Of a DNA stretch of 64,000 nt, positions 35,146-44,723 are shown piece by piece. The notes below the pieces were generated by a model that did not search any database, was not told the origin of the DNA, and saw only the letters and a list, made by a program, of their open reading frames with translations. The position numbers and the translations under genes were made by a program. Positions within the stretch are counted from its first letter, which is position 1. Every line of letters starts with the position of its first letter. This DNA is from 34-65-8 sp964516135 (GTDB taxonomy: Bacteria; Pseudomonadota; Alphaproteobacteria; Sphingomonadales; Sphingomonadaceae): positions 62,001 through 126,000 of the forward strand of contig CAZEWN010000004.1 in the NCBI GenBank assembly GCA_964516135.1, read 5' to 3'.

Positions 35146-36060
35146 TCAGCGCCCGGTCGCATACCGCGCCAGTACCCAGCCGCACTCCGCCAATACGCCC
35201 TGCGCAGCCGGTTCGACCCGGACGTGCTGCCCGGCAGCGCGGAAGAAAGTCGCGAAAGTGATCGGTGCTCGCCCGGGCGGCTCGACGAAGCCGATATCGA
35301 CATAAACACTGCCCATTCCCGGGGCGAGCGAGGTGCCCGTCTTGTCGCCGGCTAGCCACTCGGGCGGCAACCCGGCCCGCACCCGCGCCAAGCCGGTACG
35401 GGTGTCCACCATCCACTGACGCAGCACCGCACGCCGATCCAAGGCGAGCGACTCGCCGTGGATCAGCGCGGCCACCGTGCGCGCCATCGCCTCGGGCGTG
35501 GTGGTGTCGCGCGTTTCCCCGGGGGGTACGTCATTGAGGGCGGGCTCGAACCGGTCGAGCCGGCTCGCTCCGTCGCCCAGCGAGCGCCAGAACGCTGTCA
35601 GCCCCTCCGGCCCGCCAAGCCGTCGCAGCAGAAGATTGGCGGCCGTATTGTCGCTGGTCTTCTGGGTCGCCTCGGCCAGCTCCCGCAACGTGGCCCCCAT
35701 GGCCAAGCGCTCCGTGGTGAAAGGCGAGTTCTCGACCAGGTCGCCCCTTGTCCAGGTGATGCGTTCATCCGCATTGACACCTCCGGTATCGTCGCGGGCA
35801 AGCAGCATGGCCGCGAGCGACAGCTTGAACGACGACAGCAGCGGAAAGCGGGCATAGCCATTGTGCGAAATCACCTCACCGGTCGCGGTGTTCAGGAAGC
35901 TTGCGCCGAGCACCCCATTGGCAGCAGCCTCGATGATCCGCAGCCGTGCCGCGTATCGCGCGCTTGTTCCGGCCTCGATGGGCACGCACGCAGCGAGACC
36001 GAGCGCGGCCGAACCCGCCAGGACCATTCGTCGGTCGAACATCGTGTCAGCCGCGCGCAT
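35146..36060 (-). CDS. Class A beta-lactamase, predicted Tat/lipoprotein export
   Basis: 304 residues from ATG 36060, chosen for AAGGA 8 bases before it; ATG 36042 has no SD. Ser-active penicillin-hydrolysing fold with the full motif set: SSFK (Ser76, Lys79), SDN (136-138), the omega-loop Glu172 in FEPALN, and KTG (240-242). The N-terminus has an RR pair (DRRMVLAG) and a lipobox LAAC (Cys25), so a lipid-anchored form is likely. It overlaps the RDD gene by 14 bases and appears to be the last gene of the MoxR locus. Substrate range cannot be read. Confidence 0.9.
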   Translation of the reverse strand: MRAADTMFDRRMVLAGSAALGLAACVPIEAGTSARYAARLRIIEAAANGVLGASFLNTATGEVISHNGYARFPLLSSFKLSLAAMLLARDDTGGVNADERITWTRGDLVENSPFTTERLAMGATLRELAEATQKTSDNTAANLLLRRLGGPEGLTAFWRSLGDGASRLDRFEPALNDVPPGETRDTTTPEAMARTVAALIHGESLALDRRAVLRQWMVDTRTGLARVRAGLPPEWLAGDKTGTSLAPGMGSVYVDIGFVEPPGRAPITFATFFRAAGQHVRVEPAAQGVLAECGWVLARYATGR

Positions 36061-36973
36061 CGTGCTTGTCCTTCTTGCGTTTCCCGAACCGCATGTCACC
36101 CTCCAGCCGGGCGCGCAGCTGAGCATAGAATGCTTCGAGAAAGGCGCGCTCGTCACCGGCACCTGGATCCCAGCCGATCTTGCGACAGATCACCTCGTGC
36201 ACTGAAGCCAATGCCTCGACCCGGCCTTCGCGCAGAACATTCTCCAGCGTCTGCAATTCGTATTCGCCATAAACCGACAGCTCCGCGGCGCCGAAGCGAT
36301 ATTCGACGCCAGTGACCTTGCTCGCCGCGCCCCGCGCCGCGCCCTCGGTGGAGATTGCGCGGGCCAGCCTGGCACGCGGCGAATCAACCACCCAGGTGCC
36401 CGCGATCAGGTCGCCCGCGCGCAACCGGTCGCGGTTGAGGAAGGGGAACAACACGAAGATCATAAACCACAGCGCCGCAGCAATTCCGGCTGGCCCGCCT
36501 TCACCACTCGGGGCGACGATCAGCAGGACCAGCGGCAGGAACAGTTCGATGTCACGCAGCAGGTTGCGGGCAAGCACCGCTTCGGGGGTCAGGCGCCCAC
36601 CATCGCGGGAGGCAACGCGGATTCCAACCGCGCGCTTGCCGAAGGTAGCGCCGCGCGGACCCATTTCCATCACAATGAAATACCCGTTCCACAAGACGAA
36701 CCAGAACAGCGTCCACACCACGAAGATAAATTCCGCCGCGCCGCCGATGCCTGCGGCATCGGCCCCGTCGAGGGTGAAGACGCCGAACACCAGATAAATG
36801 AGAAAGATCGTCACGATGATGCCGATGCCGGCAAGCAGGAGCATGTCCAGCATCAGCGCGCCCGCCCGCGCGGCGCGGCTGGCGACATGGAATGGCAGCG
36901 CGATGCCTTCAGGTGTCACGACCTCGCGGCGGCGCTTGGCGAGATGCGCGCTTGAGAGCGATGCAGCGTTCAT
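36047..36973 (-). CDS. RDD-family membrane protein
   Basis: 308 residues from ATG 36973, 4-base overlap (ATGA) with the SpoIIM gene. RDD domain with its Arg/Asp pattern: ASRAARAGALMLDMLLL near the first helix and FGKRAVGIRV in the middle; about four helices, then a long cytoplasmic C-terminal part ending in a Lys-rich tail. Role unknown; this family is a standard partner in MoxR loci. Confidence 0.85.
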   Translation of the reverse strand: MNAASLSSAHLAKRRREVVTPEGIALPFHVASRAARAGALMLDMLLLAGIGIIVTIFLIYLVFGVFTLDGADAAGIGGAAEFIFVVWTLFWFVLWNGYFIVMEMGPRGATFGKRAVGIRVASRDGGRLTPEAVLARNLLRDIELFLPLVLLIVAPSGEGGPAGIAAALWFMIFVLFPFLNRDRLRAGDLIAGTWVVDSPRARLARAISTEGAARGAASKVTGVEYRFGAAELSVYGEYELQTLENVLREGRVEALASVHEVICRKIGWDPGAGDERAFLEAFYAQLRARLEGDMRFGKRKKDKHDARG

Positions 36974-38034
36974 GCCCGCTCCGGCGGATGGCGAAGGCGC
37001 AACGCGTAGAAGTATGCCAGCCACATCACGAGCATGAAGGTGCCGATGATCGCGCGCGCCTGCGTACCGGCGAGCTGGCGCGGAAAGGCTTCGAGCAGCG
37101 CGGCGAGGACCAACATCAGCACGACGCCGACCATAACCTGCGCGCCGCGTCGGCCCGCGTCAGCGGCGGCGGCGATGACGCCGCGCTGGCCGGGAAATGC
37201 CATTCGGCGACCAATGTGGAGACCGGCCGCCCCGGCGAGCAGGATCGCGAAAAGTTCGGTTGTGCCATGAACGGCCAGCCACGCGACAAACGGTCCGAGC
37301 AGCCCGGCATCGTGATACAGCCACAGCATCGCGCCAAGCATCGCCATGTTCTGGACCAGCAGCATAAGGGTGGGGATGCCGAACGCGAAACCCAGGGCGA
37401 AGGCGAAGATGGCGACCCCGGCATTATTCTGGAACAGCTGCGCCGCGAAGGCTGACAGCCCGCTGGCACTATCCTGCGCCTCAAGCGATTCGAGCAAAGC
37501 CGCGGGGCTCGCGCCAGGAACCCTGCCACCTGCCATTTCGCCCACGAGGGTGAAATACCACTGTTCGTCCCGCGCGACCAACAACCAGCCCGCGATTGCC
37601 CCCGCGATCATCATGAACAGCGCGATGCAGGTATCGAGCCAGACTTCGCGTACTGCCCGGCTGAGGTCGCCGCCCAGGAATCGCCGCAGCCATGCGCCAA
37701 ATCCCTCGCGCGGGCCATAGACCTGAAACCAGGCGCGCTGCACCAGTGCCTCGAGATAGGCGAGCGTTGCCGCGTCGAGCGAGGTTTCGCGCGCGACGGC
37801 GAGGCTCGAGGCCGCAGTCCGGTACAAGGCGGGAAGGGCGAGGACATCCTCGTCGGAGATGCGACGCAACTTGCCTTTTTCGATCTGGCCCAGAATGGAT
37901 TCGAGCCGTGCCCATTCTCCTTCGCGGGCGAGCCGGAATCGGTCCGAGCGCAGCGCTGCCGCGTCTATCTCGGGCGCGGGCGCGAGCGCGGCATTCTGCC
38001 GTTTGAACCGGCCGCCGAACGTCGGGGTTTTCAT
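36970..38034 (-). CDS. Stage II sporulation protein M-like membrane protein (SpoIIM/DUF95)
   Basis: 354 residues, overlapping DUF58 and RDD genes by 4 bases each. A cytoplasmic N-terminal half (1-115) is followed by about five helices with the SpoIIM/DUF95 signature NNAGVAIFAFALGFAFGIPT and HGTTELFAILLAGAAGLHIG. In non-sporulating bacteria these proteins have no proven job and usually occur with MoxR/DUF58. Confidence 0.88.
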   Translation of the reverse strand: MKTPTFGGRFKRQNAALAPAPEIDAAALRSDRFRLAREGEWARLESILGQIEKGKLRRISDEDVLALPALYRTAASSLAVARETSLDAATLAYLEALVQRAWFQVYGPREGFGAWLRRFLGGDLSRAVREVWLDTCIALFMMIAGAIAGWLLVARDEQWYFTLVGEMAGGRVPGASPAALLESLEAQDSASGLSAFAAQLFQNNAGVAIFAFALGFAFGIPTLMLLVQNMAMLGAMLWLYHDAGLLGPFVAWLAVHGTTELFAILLAGAAGLHIGRRMAFPGQRGVIAAAADAGRRGAQVMVGVVLMLVLAALLEAFPRQLAGTQARAIIGTFMLVMWLAYFYALRLRHPPERA

Positions 38035-39359
38035 CCGATCGCCCCCCTTCGCTTGATTTCGAGGTAGCGATCGATCAGGCGATACCCGATCTCGCGAAAC
38101 GGCGCCTCGATCACATCGACGCCAAGCTGCCGGAGGCGTTGCAGCACCAGTGCGCGCTGACGGACCAGGGTATCCGCAGTGACGGCAACGGCGAGATCGC
38201 CGATCGACTCCGGCTCTCGGGCGCGCAGCCCGGCCAGCTCATCATCCTCAATGGTCAGGAACAGGACGACGTGCCGTTCGACCAGGCGCCCCAGGCTTTC
38301 GATCATCAGCTCGGCGCCGGTCGGGTCGGTGAAGTCGGAAAAGAGCACGATCAGTGATCGCCGTTGAAGGCGGGCGGACAGCGTGGCGAGCGCGAGGGTG
38401 AAGTTCGGCTCTTGCGCGTGATAATCGAGCCCCGCCGCTGCCGTCTGGAGCCGGTGGAACCCGCGCGTGTCGCCCACGAACGGCGTCACCAGTTCGGGCC
38501 GCCGTGCAAATCCGAACAGCATCACCCTGTCACCACCCTTCAATGCCACATAGGCTGCCGTAAGCGCGGCGGAAACGGCGCGGTCGATCCGGGGCAGGCC
38601 CGCGACAGGTTCGCACATGGCCTGGCCGCAGTCGAATGCGAAGACAATCTGGTTGTTGCGCTCGCTCTCGTTCTCACGGGCGTAGAGGCGGGTATGGCGG
38701 GCGCTCGCCTTCCAGTCGATCCGGCGGCGGTCCATGCCGGGTTCGTACTCGCTCAAGGCTTCGAATTGCGTGCCCTCGCCGCGAATACGCCGGGCGATGA
38801 GCCCGAACTGCGCGTCGCGCAGGAAGAATTGCAGTTCAGGACTTCGCACGGGTGAGAGGTCTGGCCAAATCCGCACCGCGTGATCGACCTCGCGCACCGC
38901 CTGGCGCGCGCCTAGGCCGAGTGGGCCGCTCCAGCGCAGCCACATCCGCTCGATCCGTGCGGTCCCGCGTCGATTTGGGGTCAGACTGACAGCACCACTC
39001 CATGTCGTGCCCGCTCCATCCAGGGCAAGCGGGAAATGCGCGGCGCCTTCGCGGCCAAGCCGAGGGTCGGCGGCAAGCGCCGCCTCGGGCAAAGCGCCCC
39101 CGGCGCGGTCGGTGATTTCCGCGAGAACCAGAATTTCGATCGGCTCCCCGACCTCGGCGTCGTGCGGAGCGATGATTCGCCAGTCGTCCAGTCGGCCCGC
39201 GAGCAGGCCGTCGAGGATCACCAGCAGCAGCAGCGCGAAACCTGCTGCGGGCGCAACCACCCAAGCCCCGGGCGCAGCGGCCGCGATGACGATCGCGAAC
39301 GGCGCGGCGAGCGCGGCGAGCCATGCCGTCCGAGCGGTAGGAACGACGGGAAACTTCAC
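38031..39359 (-). CDS. DUF58 domain-containing protein (MoxR-associated, vWA-like)
   Basis: 442 residues from GTG 39359, 7 bases after the moxR stop. Two N-terminal helices (about 10-55), a beta-rich part, then the DUF58 core with DWKASARHTRLYARE and the vWA-like C-terminal part (DCGQAMCEP, LFSDFTDPTGAE). Such proteins are thought to work with the MoxR ATPase in chaperone-like assembly of metal or membrane complexes. SpoIIM gene follows with ATGA overlap. Confidence 0.88.
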   Translation of the reverse strand: MKFPVVPTARTAWLAALAAPFAIVIAAAAPGAWVVAPAAGFALLLLVILDGLLAGRLDDWRIIAPHDAEVGEPIEILVLAEITDRAGGALPEAALAADPRLGREGAAHFPLALDGAGTTWSGAVSLTPNRRGTARIERMWLRWSGPLGLGARQAVREVDHAVRIWPDLSPVRSPELQFFLRDAQFGLIARRIRGEGTQFEALSEYEPGMDRRRIDWKASARHTRLYARENESERNNQIVFAFDCGQAMCEPVAGLPRIDRAVSAALTAAYVALKGGDRVMLFGFARRPELVTPFVGDTRGFHRLQTAAAGLDYHAQEPNFTLALATLSARLQRRSLIVLFSDFTDPTGAELMIESLGRLVERHVVLFLTIEDDELAGLRAREPESIGDLAVAVTADTLVRQRALVLQRLRQLGVDVIEAPFREIGYRLIDRYLEIKRRGAIG

Positions 39360-39366
39360 GCTGATT

Positions 39367-40329
39367 TCACCGCGGCGCTTCGGTCTGCTCGACCAGTTCG
39401 GTGACAAGCGCCTCGATCGCACGACCCTCTATCTCCGCTGCCGGACTCAGTATCAGGCGGTGGCGAAGGACGGCAGTGGCAAGCGCCTTGACATCGTCGG
39501 GGATCACATAGTCGCGCCCGTCCAACGCGGCGCGGGCGCGCGCCGCGTTGGCAAGCAGAACGGCGGCCCGCGGACTCGCTCCGCTGGCCAGATCGGCGTG
39601 CTCACGCGTGGCACGAACCAGCCGGACGACGTAATCGACGATCTCGCCCGCCACCGTCACCTGATCCAGCGCGGCGCCGGCCTGTGCGAGCCGCCGCGCG
39701 TCGGTTACCGCGGCAATGCCGAATTCGCCCGCGCGCGGCGGACCCTGTCGCTGGCCAAACCGCGTGACGATAGCGGTCTCCTCCTCGATGCTCGGATAGT
39801 CCACCAGCAGCTTGAACAGGAACCGATCCAGCTGGGCTTCGGGCAGGGGATAGACGCCCTGGTTCTCGATCGGGTTCTGGGTGGCGACAACCATGAAGGA
39901 TTCGCCCAGGGAATACGTTTCCCCGTCCAGGGTAACGCGCCGTTCCTGCATCGCTTCGAGAAGCGCCGCCTGGGTTTTGGGCGGAGTGCGGTTGATCTCA
40001 TCGGCAAGCAGCAGGTCGCAGAAGATCGGGCCACGCGTCAGGGTAAATTGACTGGTCTGGAAGTTGAACAGGTTCGACCCGAGGATATCGCCCGGCAGCA
40101 GATCGGGCGTGAACTGGATGCGCCCAAAATCGAGACCCAATGCGGTCGCGAAACACTGTGCGAGGAATGTTTTGGCGGTACCCGGCGGACCCTCGAGCAA
40201 AACGTGCCCATCTGCCAGCAGCGCGACCAGAAGATGATCGACAATCGCGTCCTGGCCGACGATCGCCTTGGCGACTTCGGCGCGTATCGCGCCGGCCAGG
40301 CCGCGCACATCCTCCAGGGTCATGTTCAT
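39367..40329 (-). CDS. MoxR-family AAA+ ATPase
   Basis: 320 residues, ATGA overlap with the DUF4350 gene. AAA+ motifs: Walker A EGPPGTAKT, Walker B LLADEINRTPPK, sensor-type VATQNPIENQG. MoxR ATPases are believed to act as chaperones that insert cofactors or mature vWA/DUF58 partners; the exact client is unknown. Second Met at residue 3. Confidence 0.92.
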   Translation of the reverse strand: MNMTLEDVRGLAGAIRAEVAKAIVGQDAIVDHLLVALLADGHVLLEGPPGTAKTFLAQCFATALGLDFGRIQFTPDLLPGDILGSNLFNFQTSQFTLTRGPIFCDLLLADEINRTPPKTQAALLEAMQERRVTLDGETYSLGESFMVVATQNPIENQGVYPLPEAQLDRFLFKLLVDYPSIEEETAIVTRFGQRQGPPRAGEFGIAAVTDARRLAQAGAALDQVTVAGEIVDYVVRLVRATREHADLASGASPRAAVLLANAARARAALDGRDYVIPDDVKALATAVLRHRLILSPAAEIEGRAIEALVTELVEQTEAPR

Positions 40330-41612
40330 TTCTTGAGCGTCCTTTCGATGTCCGCGAGCGCGCGCGCGGCGCGCAGGGTTTCATGCTTGCCGCGCGCCTC
40401 GCGCAAAGTGGTGGCAAGGGAGGAAAAGTTCGGTGCGTCCGGCGCGCGGCGAGCAAGCGCCGCATCGATCGCGATCGCATCCATGCCGCGCAGCCCCAGA
40501 GCGCGCGCGAGCCGCGCCGCGATCAGTTCTGCATAGGGGCGACCGAGGAGATGCAGGCGTCCGGTACGCTGGATAAAGGCGGCGCCGTTCGCAACCAGCC
40601 GCGTCTTGCCGAACGCGATCGGTCGCGCCTCGGCAACGGGGGCGCCGAACCGGCACAAGGCGCGCCAGGCAACCACGAACATCGCCAGCAACAGGCACAG
40701 CGTGGCGGCCAGGAATGGCGGCGTGAAAGCGAGGGTAAGCAGATTCCGGGTACCACCCAGCCCGTTGAGGGTGAGATCGAACACGACATCCAGTTGTTCG
40801 CCCTCCATTGCCAGTTCGATGATTTCGCGCGCCAGCAGCGCCCGCCCGCGATCGGCCATGCCGTAATTGTTGAACAAGTCCGGCTCGGCAACGACCAGCA
40901 CGTTCCATCGATTCGTATCGCGGGTGTCCGGGCTTCCCGTGGCAACTCCCGCTGCTTCGGCGAGAACGGGATAATACCCCCTATCGTCGATATATCCGGC
41001 TAGCACGCGCCCCCTCGCATCAAGGACCAGCGGTACAATTCGACCGTCCTCCAGCGTCATAACCTCGCGCGGATCGGGGAGACGACCGGTCATGCCCAAT
41101 CCGCGCCAGTGATCTCCCCGCGCGACAAGCGCGTCGACCTTAGCGCCAACCGCCAGGTCGTCAGCGAGCTGCCGGGTCCATTCCGGTGACCCGGCGCCGC
41201 CAAGTGTCACCCAACCATCCTCCGCTCCGCTAACGTCTCCGGCACCGATCCGCATGGTGTACCATTTCGGCAGGATCACCATTGTCGGCCCTTGGTATCG
41301 ACGGGCTTCGATAATTTCGCTCAGTTCATCTGCGTCCGTCAACAGGGGCGGGGTCAGGATCAGGAGCCCGTCGTCATCGAGCGTGCCGGGATTGCGGGCG
41401 AGGCGCACGGTATGACCGTCCGCTTCAATGAACGCTGCAAGCCCGGCGAACCCTGTCAATCCGCGGGCGGCCGCATGCGCTCCGCCATCATTCTGCCGTC
41501 CGGTCTGCCCAGATCCGATGAACCACAACATCGCGAGGAAAGCGAGTGCGCCCGTCAGCAACATCGCGAGGACGACCCCCGGCCTGAACGTTGGCGGTTG
41601 CGGGTCGTTCAT
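40326..41612 (-). CDS. DUF4350 domain-containing membrane protein
   Basis: 428 residues from ATG 41612, ATGA overlap with the DUF4129-like gene. One helix at the N-terminus (15-33), a DUF4350-type domain (about 45-275, LLILTPPLLTD, TMVILPKWYT), a second helix near 295-315 and a cytoplasmic C-terminal tail of about 110 residues. Usual MoxR-locus partner; no enzymatic motif seen. Confidence 0.8.
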   Translation of the reverse strand: MNDPQPPTFRPGVVLAMLLTGALAFLAMLWFIGSGQTGRQNDGGAHAAARGLTGFAGLAAFIEADGHTVRLARNPGTLDDDGLLILTPPLLTDADELSEIIEARRYQGPTMVILPKWYTMRIGAGDVSGAEDGWVTLGGAGSPEWTRQLADDLAVGAKVDALVARGDHWRGLGMTGRLPDPREVMTLEDGRIVPLVLDARGRVLAGYIDDRGYYPVLAEAAGVATGSPDTRDTNRWNVLVVAEPDLFNNYGMADRGRALLAREIIELAMEGEQLDVVFDLTLNGLGGTRNLLTLAFTPPFLAATLCLLLAMFVVAWRALCRFGAPVAEARPIAFGKTRLVANGAAFIQRTGRLHLLGRPYAELIAARLARALGLRGMDAIAIDAALARRAPDAPNFSSLATTLREARGKHETLRAARALADIERTLKK

Positions 41613-42256
41613 GCGCCGTGCGCCGGGAGTTTTTGCAGCGCGAACTCGGCATAGGCGTCGCGCGCCATCTGCCAGTCGTCGCGGTCAAGGCTCCGGAGCG
41701 CAAAGACACTGCGTTCGACCGCGCGAGCGATGGTGCCGAACGCACGCCGCGCATCACCGGGCAGGGCGGGCAGGGCGGCAAGTTCGCGCGCGGTGCTGGA
41801 TGGCTCGACCCAGTCGGGCCGGGCCGCGGCGATCTGCCCGACGCTGCGTTGAAGCAAGAGATGCGTCGCCTCGTCGAACTTGCCTGCTGCCGCCAGACGG
41901 TCGGCATCCTCGAGCAACGCGATCGCTTCCCCGCGTGAAGGCGCCCAGTCTTCCGGTTTCCCCTGGGCGCGCGGCGAACGTGCGAACAGCGGTTCCACGA
42001 CCCGCCAGACAACCAGCAGCGTTCCGAGCACGGCCAGTGCCAGCAAGACCCATTTGACGATTGGCCAGGCGCTGCCGAACAGTCGCCCCACCGGCTCCAT
42101 CACATCCGCCAGCCATGCGAAAAATTCCCGCAACCATTCGGGCTGCTCAGGTGGCTCGGGTTGCTCGACCGGCGCGAACTGGATGCTATCGTCGTCACGC
42201 ACGGCGCGCCAGGCGTCCGCGGCCGTTTCCGTCTGATCCCGTGCGCCCGTCGTCAC
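41609..42256 (-). CDS. DUF4129-like membrane protein, first gene of the MoxR locus
   Basis: 215 residues from GTG 42256 (weak SD). N-terminal acidic/Pro-rich part, one helix (about 68-88), then a C-terminal helical domain (RGEAIALLEDADRLAAAGKFDEATHLLL) as in DUF4129. It lies 42 bases behind pheA on the same strand and overlaps the DUF4350 gene by 4 bases. Confidence 0.7.
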   Translation of the reverse strand: MTTGARDQTETAADAWRAVRDDDSIQFAPVEQPEPPEQPEWLREFFAWLADVMEPVGRLFGSAWPIVKWVLLALAVLGTLLVVWRVVEPLFARSPRAQGKPEDWAPSRGEAIALLEDADRLAAAGKFDEATHLLLQRSVGQIAAARPDWVEPSSTARELAALPALPGDARRAFGTIARAVERSVFALRSLDRDDWQMARDAYAEFALQKLPAHGA

Positions 42257-42298
42257 AGCCGCGATTGGTGGCAGAGCGGCCCGATCATGGCAAGAACC

Positions 42299-43201
42299 CT
42301 AGCCGCGCGGGCGCGACTGGCGATATGTGCCGAGCACGCGCAGCTCCTTGCAGTGGAAAGCGAGTTCCTCGAGCGCACGATCGACCGCAGGATCACCGGG
42401 CGCGCCGACGATGTCGGCATAGAACATCGTCGCGGCAAAGCTCGCCCCCTTCTGATAGCTCTCCAGCTTGGTCATGTTGACCCCGTTGGTGGCGAAACCG
42501 CCCAACGCCTTGTAAAGCGCGGCGGGGATGTTCTTCACCTCGAACACGAATGTCGTCATCGCCGTACCGCCCGCCAGGGCGGCGGGATCGAGCTGTTCAC
42601 GCGCGAGAACGACGAACCGCGTCGTGTTGTCGTGCGCGTCCTCGACGGCGTCCTCCACCACCGCGAGGCCGTATAGGTCGGCGGCGAGCCGGGGAGCCAC
42701 CGCGGCCAGCGATGGGTCGCCGCGCTCCGCGACGTAGGCCGCGGCGCCAGCCGTGTCGGCGTGGCTCAGCGGAACGATCCCGCGTTCGCGGAGATAGCGG
42801 CGCGACTGGCCCAGCGCCTGCGGATGACTGTACGCCGCGCTGAACGGGCCGGTCGCCCCGGGCAGGGCCATCAACGCGTGAGTGATCGGCATGAAATGTT
42901 CGGCGACGATGGCAAGGCCGCTTTCGGGCAGGAGGAAGTGAATGTCGGCGACCCGGCCATGCTGGCTGTTCTCAATCGGGATGATCGCGCTGCTGGCACG
43001 GCCATCTTTCACGGCCTCCAGCGCATCCTCGAAACTGAAGCAGGGTAGCGGCAGGTGATCCGGCGCCGCTTCGCCGGCCGCGCGATGCGAATTGGCGCCG
43101 GGGCAACCCTGGAACGCGATCGCGCGCGCCGGATCGCTGGCGGCTGCTGCCTGCATGCGCTCGACCATCGCAAGCGCGGGTCCGGGAAAACTCATCGTCA
43201 T
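42299..43201 (-). CDS. pheA: Prephenate dehydratase
   Basis: 300 residues from ATG 43201 (no strong SD; ATG 43195 alternative). Converts prephenate to phenylpyruvate for phenylalanine. Prephenate-dehydratase domain with AFQGCPGANSH at the N-terminus and the NTTRFVVL motif, then a C-terminal ACT domain (TTFVFEVKNIPAALYKAL, GVNMTKLES) for Phe feedback. Not fused to chorismate mutase. Divergent from the cytochrome gene. Confidence 0.95.
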   Translation of the reverse strand: MTMSFPGPALAMVERMQAAAASDPARAIAFQGCPGANSHRAAGEAAPDHLPLPCFSFEDALEAVKDGRASSAIIPIENSQHGRVADIHFLLPESGLAIVAEHFMPITHALMALPGATGPFSAAYSHPQALGQSRRYLRERGIVPLSHADTAGAAAYVAERGDPSLAAVAPRLAADLYGLAVVEDAVEDAHDNTTRFVVLAREQLDPAALAGGTAMTTFVFEVKNIPAALYKALGGFATNGVNMTKLESYQKGASFAATMFYADIVGAPGDPAVDRALEELAFHCKELRVLGTYRQSRPRG

Positions 43202-43361
43202 AGGGCCGCTGCGCCTATCCGCGCCGCGCGACGCAGGCAATGGCCTACATGGTTGGCCGCCATCGCGCCCGAGGTCCATCGCGGCACTTGCGGATGCGGT
43301 TCGGCGTGCCTAAAGCGGCGCGCAAACCACCACAGCAACTGATTTCGCGGAATCTCGACGC

Positions 43362-44042
43362 ATGGACGATCGCTTCAATACTGCCGCCGGCTGGGTTCTT
43401 TTTGCCGGCATCATCGGCCTTGGCGCCTCGATCGCGAGCGGCATGTACTACGGTGGGGGCAAGCCTGCCCATGTCGAATCGGGCGGATACCCGATCGAGG
43501 ATCTGGACGCGGGCGCGGGCGGTGGCGAATCGGCCGTTGATCTCGGCACGATCCTCGCTGCTGCCGACCTGGCCGCGGGCGAGCAACAGGCGCAGGCGCG
43601 TTGCGGCACATGCCACACCTTCAACCAGGGCGGGGCCAGTGGCACCGGCCCCAATCTGTACGGCATCATGGGCCTGCCGATCGGCAAGCATGCCGCCGGG
43701 TTCAATTACAGTTCCGCGTTGGCGGAAAAGGGTGGAACCTGGACGTTCGAGGCCATGAATGACTGGCTTCTGGCACCCAAGGCCTTCGCCCCGGGCACCA
43801 CGATGGGCTTTGCCGGCCTCAAGGACGACGCCGCGCGGGCCAGCATCATCATGTACCTGAACAGCCTCGGCTCCAATCTCACGCCGCCGGCCCCGCAAGC
43901 CGCCGAAGCTCCGGCAGCGGAAGGCGCTGAAGGCGCTGCTCCGGTGGAAGGCGAACCCGCCGGCGAGGCTGAAGCGGCTGGCGCGACTGGCGCGGACCAA
44001 CCCGTCGCCAGCTCCAACGCCGCGACGGGGAACACAAACTGA
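43362..44042 (+). CDS. Membrane-anchored class I cytochrome c (CycM/c552-type)
   Basis: 226 residues. One N-terminal helix (about 10-30) stays as anchor and the heme domain lies in the periplasm: CGTCH (81-85), and the Met ligand in TTMGFAGL (Met148). Such proteins link the bc1 complex to the terminal oxidase. The C-terminal 55 residues are an Ala/Glu/Pro/Gly-rich tail of low complexity that is not part of the heme fold. Convergent to rlmE, 15 bases apart. Confidence 0.92.
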   Translation: MDDRFNTAAGWVLFAGIIGLGASIASGMYYGGGKPAHVESGGYPIEDLDAGAGGGESAVDLGTILAAADLAAGEQQAQARCGTCHTFNQGGASGTGPNLYGIMGLPIGKHAAGFNYSSALAEKGGTWTFEAMNDWLLAPKAFAPGTTMGFAGLKDDAARASIIMYLNSLGSNLTPPAPQAAEAPAAEGAEGAAPVEGEPAGEAEAAGATGADQPVASSNAATGNTN

Positions 44043-44057
44043 TATTGGGCAGGGGCG

Positions 44058-44723
44058 TCAGCCGCGCCCTTTGAAGCCCTGCGCGATCACGTACCACTCC
44101 GATGAGTCCTTGCGGCTCGCCGGCGGTTTGGCGTGCTTGACCGTGCGAAAATGCTTCTTGAGCAGCGCGAGCAGGTCGGTGTCCGTCCCGCCCGCAAGCA
44201 CTTTGGCGACGAACGCGCCGCCTTCCTCGAGCGTCTCGACGGCGAACCAGGCGGCCGCCTCGACCAACCCCATCGTGCGCAGATGATCGGTCTGCTTATG
44301 GCCGACGGTGTTCGCGGCCATGTCGGACAATACCAGGTCGGGCGCGCCATCGAGCGCGGCGGTCAGCGCGGTTGGAGCATCGTCGGCCATGAAATCCATC
44401 TGGAGCAAGGCCACCCCGTCGAGCGGCTCGGTTTCGAGCAGGTCGATCCCGACCACGTGCGCGCGGGGCGCCAGCTTGCGCACAACCTGCGCCCATCCAC
44501 CTGGTGCCACGCCGAGGTCGACCACGCGCTTCGCGCCTTTTAGCAGCGCGAATTTCTCGTCCAGTTCGATAAGCTTGTAGGCGGCGCGGCTGCGATAGCC
44601 TTCGGCCTTGGCCTGTTTGACATAAGGGTCGTTGAGCTGGCGGCTCAGCCACCGATTCGAAGAAGCGGTCCGTCCCCGCGCGGTTTTAACCCGTTTGCCC
44701 GGGTCGCGTCCCGATCTAGACAT
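44058..44723 (-). CDS. rlmE: 23S rRNA (uridine-2'-O)-methyltransferase RlmE (FtsJ/RrmJ)
   Basis: 221 residues from ATG 44723 (MSRSGRDPGKR); longer ORF starts are unneeded. Methylates U2552 of 23S rRNA at a late step of 50S assembly. SAM motif DLGVAPGGWAQV and the K-D-K-E catalytic set (AAYKL, LSDMA, FVAKVL, SEWY) are visible. Overlaps the ppx/gppA gene by 8 bases, a pairing frequent in this group. Confidence 0.95.
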   Translation of the reverse strand: MSRSGRDPGKRVKTARGRTASSNRWLSRQLNDPYVKQAKAEGYRSRAAYKLIELDEKFALLKGAKRVVDLGVAPGGWAQVVRKLAPRAHVVGIDLLETEPLDGVALLQMDFMADDAPTALTAALDGAPDLVLSDMAANTVGHKQTDHLRTMGLVEAAAWFAVETLEEGGAFVAKVLAGGTDTDLLALLKKHFRTVKHAKPPASRKDSSEWYVIAQGFKGRG

